Assembly: GCA_020687485.1 (NCBI GenBank)
Contig: JAJEQR010000010.1
Coordinates: 43,660 to 107,659, forward strand
Reading direction: 5' to 3'
Source of the DNA: Hominifimenecus microfluidus
Lineage (GTDB): Bacteria; Bacillota; Clostridia; Lachnospirales; Lachnospiraceae
DNA: 64,000 nucleotides
The notes under the pieces are model-generated. The model worked only from the letters and a program-made list of their open reading frames with translations, made no database searches and was not told where the DNA came from. This document shows, piece after piece, positions 59,658 to 64,000 of the stretch. Numbering within the stretch: the first letter of the stretch is position 1; every line of letters begins with the position of its first letter. The translations under genes and the position numbers were made by a program.

Positions 59658-60854
59658 ATGAGTGACTCAGTAAAGACAGAAAAGGTAGACTATTCTGCCA
59701 GCATTCCCATGGGACCGTTAGGAATTGCGGCCGTACCCGGCTGCGAAGCTCTGGTGGAGCGCGTGGACGCTTATCTTGCCATGTGGCGCAAGGACAGAGA
59801 CAATGAGTTCGCCGGTTACAAGAAGGATTCCTACGTGATCGATGTGGATCTTCCCCGTTTCGGGTCCGGCGAGGCCAAGGGCGTGGTAAATACTTCCGTC
59901 CGCGGCGATGACCTGTATATCGTGGCGGATGTAACCAACTACAGCCTGACCTACAAGATGTACGGCATTGAGAACTGCATGTCCCCGGATGATCATTTCC
60001 AGAACCTGAAGCGCGTTATTGCCGGCTGCATGGGCAAGGCGAAGCGCATCACGGTCATCCTCCCCTTTCTGTATGAGAGCCGTCAGCACAAGCGCTCTGC
60101 CAGAGAGTCTCTGGACTGCGCTGTTGCGCTGCAGGAGTTGGTGGCGATGGGCGTATCCAGCATTATTACCTTTGATGCGCACGACCCCAGAGTGCAGAAC
60201 GCGATCCCGATGACCGGTTTCGAGACCACGGTTCCCACATATCAGTTCATCAAGGCTCTGCTCCGCGTAGAGAAGGATCTGCAGATCGATGCTTCTCATA
60301 TGATGGTGATCAGTCCGGATGAGGGCGCGGTTGGCCGTGCGATCTATTTCGCAAATATGCTGGGACTGGACGTCGGCATGTTCTATAAGAGAAGAGATTA
60401 CACGAAGATCGTGGACGGCAAGAATCCGATCGTTGCGCATGAGTTTCTTGGAACTTCTGTGGAGGGCAAGGACGTCATCATTGTGGACGATATGATCGCT
60501 TCCGGCGACAGCGTTATTGATGTTGCGAAGCAGCTGAAAGCCCGCAAGGCCCGCAAGGTATTCGTGTGCGCAAGCTTCGGCCTGTTCACGAAGGGCATGG
60601 GCGTCTTCGATAAGGCGGTGGAGGAAGGTCTGATCGACCGTATCTTGACCACGAATGCCATCTACCAGAGCCCGGAGACCCTGAGCCGCAGTTACTATGT
60701 CAGCGTGGATCTGAGCAAATATATCGCTCTGCTGATCGATACCATGAATCACGATACGACGATCGAACCGCTGTTAAGTCCGACCGACCGGATTCAGAGA
60801 CGTCTGGCCGAGTACAAGGAAAGACAGAGAAAAGAAAGAGAAGAGCAGAAATAG
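59658..60854 (+). CDS. prs: Ribose-phosphate pyrophosphokinase (long clostridial type)
   Basis: A 398-residue PRPP synthetase, some 80 residues longer than the usual enzyme. It joins ATP and ribose-5-phosphate into PRPP, used by nicotinate phosphoribosyltransferase, nucleotide and amino acid pathways. Visible are ILPFLYESRQHKRSARESLD (ATP flexible loop, about 137), ITFDAHDPRVQNAIP (about 173) and the PRPP motif VIIVDDMIASGDSVIDVAKQL (about 275). The C-terminal 25 residues are charged and helical. SD AAAAGGAGAAGAGC. Repeat copy B lies in the leader. Confidence 0.93.
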   Translation: MSDSVKTEKVDYSASIPMGPLGIAAVPGCEALVERVDAYLAMWRKDRDNEFAGYKKDSYVIDVDLPRFGSGEAKGVVNTSVRGDDLYIVADVTNYSLTYKMYGIENCMSPDDHFQNLKRVIAGCMGKAKRITVILPFLYESRQHKRSARESLDCAVALQELVAMGVSSIITFDAHDPRVQNAIPMTGFETTVPTYQFIKALLRVEKDLQIDASHMMVISPDEGAVGRAIYFANMLGLDVGMFYKRRDYTKIVDGKNPIVAHEFLGTSVEGKDVIIVDDMIASGDSVIDVAKQLKARKARKVFVCASFGLFTKGMGVFDKAVEEGLIDRILTTNAIYQSPETLSRSYYVSVDLSKYIALLIDTMNHDTTIEPLLSPTDRIQRRLAEYKERQRKEREEQK

Positions 60855-60886
60855 AAAAGCAGAAATAGAACAGCAGAAATAGAACA
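60845..60886 (+). repeat. Three 14-bp tandem repeats across the prs stop codon
   Basis: AGCAGAAATAGAA(A/A/C/C) units at 60845-60858, 60859-60872 and 60873-60886. The prs TAG is inside the first unit. Confidence 0.85.
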
Positions 60887-60888
60887 GA

Positions 60889-60925
60889 AAGACTCCGCAG
60901 ACCAGATTGGGATGCGGAGTCTTTG
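60889..60925 (+). terminator. Terminator after prs
   Basis: AAAGACTCCGCA (60889-60900) pairs with TGCGGAGTCTTT (60914-60925). Confidence 0.8.
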
Positions 60926-60976
60926 GTTAAAGAAGTCTAAGATACATTCCTATGGAACACTTTTTGGGCAGGAAGA

Positions 60977-61897
60977 TCAGTCCGCAGGAAATAGTTCTCC
61001 CTGCTGTACATGCTCTTCTTTAAAATAACGCGTGATCGCATTCAGTACCTGGCGTTTGTTCCCGGTCCAGAGCGGCGCGAGCAGGAGGCTCTTCGGCCCG
61101 TCGCCGGTGATCCGGTGGACAACCATATCCGGCGGCAGCCGCCGGATACAGTCCGCAAGCAGCGGAAGATATTCTTCCAGTGTCATTACAGAGAAGTGAC
61201 CGGCGAGGTAATCCTCAGCCAGATCCGTATTTCGCAGAACATGGAGCAGCTGCAGTTTGATGCCGTCGGTGCGTGTATCTTTTATCCCTTTTGTCAGATA
61301 TTTTATTGTCTCCAGCATATCTTCCCTTGTCTCGCCGGGCAGTCCGAGAATCACATGCGTGATCACGGTAAGACCGGCTTCCTTTAAGCGGCGCAGCGCG
61401 TCCTCATAGACGGCGAGCGGATATCTGCGCCGGATATAGCGGGCGGACTCCTCATGAATCGTCTGAAGACCCAGCTCCACCCACACCGGCTTGATCCGGT
61501 TCAGGCGAGCCAGCAGCGCTATCGTCTCCTCCGGCAGACAATCCGGGCGCGTTGCGACCGAGAGCACACGCACATCCGGATGAGAAATCGCTGCAGTAAA
61601 GAGTTCTTCCAGCTTCTCAATCGGGGCGTACGTATTCGTATACGCCTGAAAATAGGCGATGTAGTGACCGCCGCTCTTCATTTTCTTTTCTACTTTCTTC
61701 TTCCCGGCTTCGATCTGTGCCGTAATAGAGGCATGAGGATCTTCCGTAAAATCCCCGGAACCGCCCGCACTGCAGAAGATGCAGCCGCGGCTGCCCAGCG
61801 TACCATCCCGGTTCGGGCAGGTGAAGCCGCCGTTTAAGGAAATCTTGTACAATTTTTCGCCGAATGTTTCCCGGCAGTAATCATTTAAGGTGTACAT
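60977..61897 (-). CDS. TIGR01212-type radical SAM protein (YtqA-like)
   Basis: A 306-residue radical SAM protein. The Fe-S ligands are in GGFTCPNRDGTLGSRGCIFC (about residues 21-40), a C-x9/10-C-x2-C spacing different from the standard CxxxCxxC but typical for this family. Other family blocks are YIAYFQAYTNTYAPIEKLEELF (about 85) and VWVELGLQTIHEESARYIRRRY (about 142). ITHVILGLPGETREDMLETIKYL is near 180. Function in Bacillus relatives is not firmly known. Start ATG 61897 (MYTLNDYC) or 61945; neither has a strong SD. Confidence 0.85.
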   Translation of the reverse strand: MYTLNDYCRETFGEKLYKISLNGGFTCPNRDGTLGSRGCIFCSAGGSGDFTEDPHASITAQIEAGKKKVEKKMKSGGHYIAYFQAYTNTYAPIEKLEELFTAAISHPDVRVLSVATRPDCLPEETIALLARLNRIKPVWVELGLQTIHEESARYIRRRYPLAVYEDALRRLKEAGLTVITHVILGLPGETREDMLETIKYLTKGIKDTRTDGIKLQLLHVLRNTDLAEDYLAGHFSVMTLEEYLPLLADCIRRLPPDMVVHRITGDGPKSLLLAPLWTGNKRQVLNAITRYFKEEHVQQGELFPAD

Positions 61898-61936
61898 AGT
61901 AAGCTCTATTGTAAAGTCCTGTGGCAAATCTGTCAA

Positions 61937-62383
61937 ATGTACCATTTCGGCTCATTCGATGTCTATTGTCCCTGGGATGTGATGAATTATCTGCTGGATC
62001 TGCAGAGCGATCCGAATGTGGAGCCGGGGAGCTACTGGAAAAATACGAGCGATAACGCGATTATCCGTACCTTCATTGACTATGCCGGAATCTTTGCCGG
62101 TGCCGGATATGTGACGCGATCCAACCGGGAACACGGTGAGGGTCGCAGCGATGTTGCAGTATATGATAGTGTCAACAGCCGTGCCGTGATCTTTGAAGCG
62201 AAATATTCCCGGCGAAAAGAGGATATGGAGAAAGATTGCGATCGGGCAATTCATCAGATCGCAGAACGAAAATATGCGGAAGACCTGGAGGAAGATTATG
62301 ACAGTGTTCTCTGTTATGGAATCTCCTTCTATAAAAAACGCTGTCTGGTCCGGGAATGGCGCAAAAGTCAGCTGCGAATGTGA
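61937..62383 (+). pseudogene. Remnant of an AAA-ATPase-like / PD-(D/E)XK gene
   Basis: An open frame of 148 codons that reads like the middle and the end of the protein type at 47606, with the ATPase part missing. It starts with YHFGSFDVYCPWDVMNYLLDLQ (the family's FNPWSVV region) and WKNTSDNAIIRTFID. It then joins abruptly to SNREHGEGRSDVAVYDSVNSRAVIFEAKY (nuclease domain, with D and E-x-K) and the tail YGISFYKKRCLVREW. About 100 residues between the two parts are absent. No SD, and the start overlaps the divergent radical SAM promoter region. It is likely a decayed copy. Confidence 0.75.
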
Positions 62384-62445
62384 TTTTGTCAGCAAATATG
62401 TGCTTTTTTGACGAAAAGAAGACCTCTTTGAACGGCAAAAAAGAC

Positions 62446-62474
62446 TTGCGGAAAAGGCAGAATTATGCTAAAAT
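62446..62474 (+). promoter_or_regulatory. Promoter of rpsF-ssb-rpsR
   Basis: TTGCGG (62446-62451), a 17-nt spacer and TAAAAT (62469-62474). A hairpin CTTCCCG-CAAGT-CGGGAGG (about 62510-62528) sits in the leader, where an S6/S18 autoregulatory site is known in many bacteria; whether this is one is not clear. Confidence 0.6.
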
Positions 62475-62553
62475 TTTTAATTGTGACATATTAGCACAAA
62501 CATCCTTGCTTCCCGCAAGTCGGGAGGCCAGAGACCACAAGGAGGTAAAGAGC

Positions 62554-62841
62554 ATGAACAAGTACGAACTGGCTGTTGTTCTCAGCGTAAAGCTGGAGGA
62601 CGAAGAGAGAGCTGCTGCAATCGAAAAGGTTAAGGAAGTTATCACCCGTTTCGGCGGCACCGTGACCAGCGTAGATGAGTGGGGTAAGAAGAGACTGGCT
62701 TATGAGATCCAGAAGATGAAGGAAGCTTACTACTACTTTATCCATTTTGATGCAGAAGCAACCTGCCCGGCAGAAGTTGAGAAGCGTGTGCGCATCATGG
62801 AGCCCGTAATTCGTTATTTATGCGTTAAGGAAGAAGCATAA
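62554..62841 (+). CDS. rpsF: 30S ribosomal protein S6
   Basis: A 95-residue ribosomal protein with MNKYELAVVLSVKLEDEERA, the YELxxVL start of S6, and WGKKRLAYEIQKMKEAYYYFIHFDAE in parts. The conserved end is RIMEPVIRYLCVK. It binds 16S rRNA together with S18. SD AAGGAGGTAAAGAGC before ATG 62554; the longer in-frame ORF upstream is leader. Gene order rpsF-ssb-rpsR is the common bacterial one. Confidence 0.97.
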   Translation: MNKYELAVVLSVKLEDEERAAAIEKVKEVITRFGGTVTSVDEWGKKRLAYEIQKMKEAYYYFIHFDAEATCPAEVEKRVRIMEPVIRYLCVKEEA

Positions 62842-62856
62842 AGAGAGAGGTATTGT

Positions 62857-63315
62857 ATGAACAAAGTCATTCTTATGGGTAGATTAACAAGAGATCCGGA
62901 GATCCGTTACGGCGGTCAGGACAATCAGATGGCCATTGCACGCTTCAGCCTGGCAGTAGACAGACGTTTCAAGCGCGCCGGAGATTCCGCAGACGCAGAC
63001 TTCTTCAACTGCACCGCATTCGGTAAGCAGGCAGAGTTTGTAGAGCGTTACCTGAAGCAGGGAACCAAGATCCTTCTGAGCGGACGTGTTCAGAATGACA
63101 ACTACACCAATAAAGAAGGACAGAAGGTATACAGTGTACAGATTATTGCCGAGGAACTGGAATTCGCAGAGAGCAAGAACGCTTCTGCCAACAACCAGAA
63201 CATGGGCGGCGGATACGCTGCTCCGGCTGGTCGTCCGAGTCCCGCGGCTGCTGTAGGAGATGGCTTTATGAACATCCCCGACGGCGTAGACGACGTAGAT
63301 CTCCCCTTCAACTAA
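62857..63315 (+). CDS. ssb: Single-stranded DNA-binding protein
   Basis: A 152-residue SSB with an OB fold (about 1-105: MNKVILMGRLTRDPEIRYG, ARFSLAVDRRF, DFFNCTAFGKQAEFVERYLKQGTKILLSGRVQNDNY in parts). A Gly/Asn/Ala/Pro linker is followed by the acidic tip DGVDDVDLPFN, the usual DDDLPF-type protein-binding tail. It lies between rpsF and rpsR. Confidence 0.97.
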   Translation: MNKVILMGRLTRDPEIRYGGQDNQMAIARFSLAVDRRFKRAGDSADADFFNCTAFGKQAEFVERYLKQGTKILLSGRVQNDNYTNKEGQKVYSVQIIAEELEFAESKNASANNQNMGGGYAAPAGRPSPAAAVGDGFMNIPDGVDDVDLPFN

Positions 63316-63345
63316 GGCGGAGAATTAAAACAGGAGGTAATGATC

Positions 63346-63609
63346 ATGGCTTATAATAAAGAAAAAGCAGATGCTCCCATGAAGAGACGCGGCGGCATGC
63401 GCAGAAGAAAGAAAGTTTGCGTATTCTGCGGCGAGGAGAATGCTGTTATTGATTTCAAGGATACCGCAAAGCTGAGAAAGTACGTTTCTGAGAGAGGAAA
63501 GATCCTGCCCAGACGTATCACCGGCACCTGCGCAAAGCACCAGAGAGCTCTTACCACGGCTGTAAAGCGTGCAAGACACGTAGCTCTGATGCCTTATACC
63601 GTAGACTAA
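63346..63609 (+). CDS. rpsR: 30S ribosomal protein S18
   Basis: An 87-residue ribosomal protein. The core is [20 protein letters not shown] and [41 protein letters not shown] in parts. Cys in CVFC and TC-AKH are of the zinc-binding (C+) form. ATG 63346 lies 8 nt after AGGAGG; an ATG 6 nt earlier is too close to it. Confidence 0.97.
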   Translation: MAYNKEKADAPMKRRGGMRRRKKVCVFCGEENAVIDFKDTAKLRKYVSERGKILPRRITGTCAKHQRALTTAVKRARHVALMPYTVD

Positions 63610-63620
63610 TATATAAAAGT

Positions 63621-63766
63621 CCCGGACAGCGGCTGTACAGCTGGCAAGCTTGCTTGCTCAGATGGACAGACATTGGACGGGAAAACCCGAATGAGCAAGA
63701 AGGCGGATACGCCGAATTGCGAATACGGGTGAGGATTGCGGGAGTGCGTTAGCACATAGCAATCCG
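63621..63766 (+). ncRNA. Structured repeat element, copy 2 (after rpsR)
   Basis: Homologous to 45684-45827 but diverged in the 5' half. CCCG/CGGG closes the first stem, inside which CTGT/ACAG and GGCAAGC-TTGCTTGCTC-like pairings replace the bases of copy 1. The middle hairpin GGCG-GATA-CGCC is identical, and the last stem GGATTGC/GCAATCC encloses GTGC-GTTA-GCAC. It starts 11 nt after the rpsR stop and its ATATAAAAGT run. Confidence 0.6.
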
Positions 63767-63798
63767 TTTATATATAGATCAATTGAATCAGAATTATA

Positions 63799-63859
63799 AG
63801 CCGCGTATTTCGCGGTTTGACAGAAGGGAAGAGACCCGCCAACGGCGGGTCTCTTTTTC
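63799..63859 (+). terminator. Terminator of the rpsF-ssb-rpsR operon
   Basis: GAGACCCGCC (63831-63840) pairs with GGCGGGTCTC (63844-63853), followed by TTTTT. A smaller hairpin CCGCG-TATTT-CGCGG lies just before. From 63860 to 64000 the sequence is AT-rich and I see no gene. Confidence 0.88.
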
Positions 63860-64000
63860 GTACAAAAAAATATTATGCACAAAATTATTATAATTTCACG
63901 CATAATAATTGAAAACATAACATTTTAGGACAATAAGCGGGAATCCTCGGCAATTCAATTACCGAGATGAAAGCGCAGGATTGTGCATATCTGCACATTG

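Noticed and set aside
60845..60886. 14-bp tandem repeats as a CRISPR array
   Set aside because: Units are directly joined without spacers and overlap the prs stop codon; simple tandem duplication.
63658..63918. 86-codon minus-strand frame after rpsR
   Set aside because: It covers the structured element and the operon terminator, and has no SD or motifs.

Overview
The window looks like chromosome from a spore-forming, Gram-positive member of the Clostridia, most likely the Lachnospiraceae. The GC content is moderate (about half), and the pointers are a T-box-controlled isoleucyl-tRNA synthetase of the long Clostridia type, a CwlD-like germination amidase, a SpoIIQ-like degenerate M23 protein, a Gram-positive Tad pilus locus with an FHA/DUF6382 protein, a long PRPP synthetase and DnaD/DnaI-type replication genes. 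The genus assignment is inference; there is no 16S rRNA here.

Layout. 1-9.3 kb: the 5' part of pncB (minus), a MATE pump, promoter/T-box/ileS, glycogen phosphorylase and a SpoIIQ-like protein. 9.4-17 kb: a PD-(D/E)XK protein, a MATE-MarR pair under a twin-palindrome operator, a P1-family peptidase, glgB with a lysine-rich tail, and azlCD. 17.1-27.4 kb: a complete Tad pilus locus in one direction (prepilin peptidase, TadZ, TadA, TadB, TadC, a 58-residue Flp1-like pilin, a DUF5702/TadG-like protein, two TadE-like pseudopilins, a second prepilin peptidase and an FHA protein). 27.5-41 kb: housekeeping and small metabolic genes (transaldolase-like fsa, a homocysteine methyltransferase-like protein, LysR/AEC, SDR, tRNA-Glu, tRNA-Cys, cwlD, the ywlC-ywlE-rpiB cluster, dCMP deaminase, an 844-residue membrane-anchored protein, murA). 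41-47 kb: an AraC-controlled TRAP-transport and enolase-superfamily sugar-acid module ending in a CapA-family protein. 47.6-51.3 kb: an AAA/PD-(D/E)XK protein and a secreted DUF4214 protein. 51.4-64 kb: SAM-I riboswitch/metK, galE, a ROK kinase, murC, a DnaA-box cluster in front of a dnaD-dnaI pair, prs, a radical SAM protein, a decayed AAA-family remnant and rpsF-ssb-rpsR.

The most unusual content is between genes. One family of inverted-repeat elements (full copies about 140 bp, ends reading TAACTATTCAGAGCC / GGCTCTGAATAGTTA, GNRA-like hairpins inside) occurs in at least eight full, shortened or half copies, nearly always in a 5' leader and often starting at the -10 box. A second, unrelated structured element of about 145 nt follows the stop codons of dctM and rpsR, and several of its stems are kept although the sequence differs. 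Five near-perfect DnaA boxes plus one reversed box lie directly between murC and the replication-restart genes. In the Tad locus, several proteins depart from their families at key positions: TadZ lacks the Walker-A glycines, the pilin has Asp at the expected cleavage position, TadC carries a large extra domain, and a TadE-like protein ends in two Cys/His modules.

Promoters, terminators and riboswitches were read by eye from hexamers, spacing and stems; none is experimentally shown. Family names come from recognised motifs, not from database searches.
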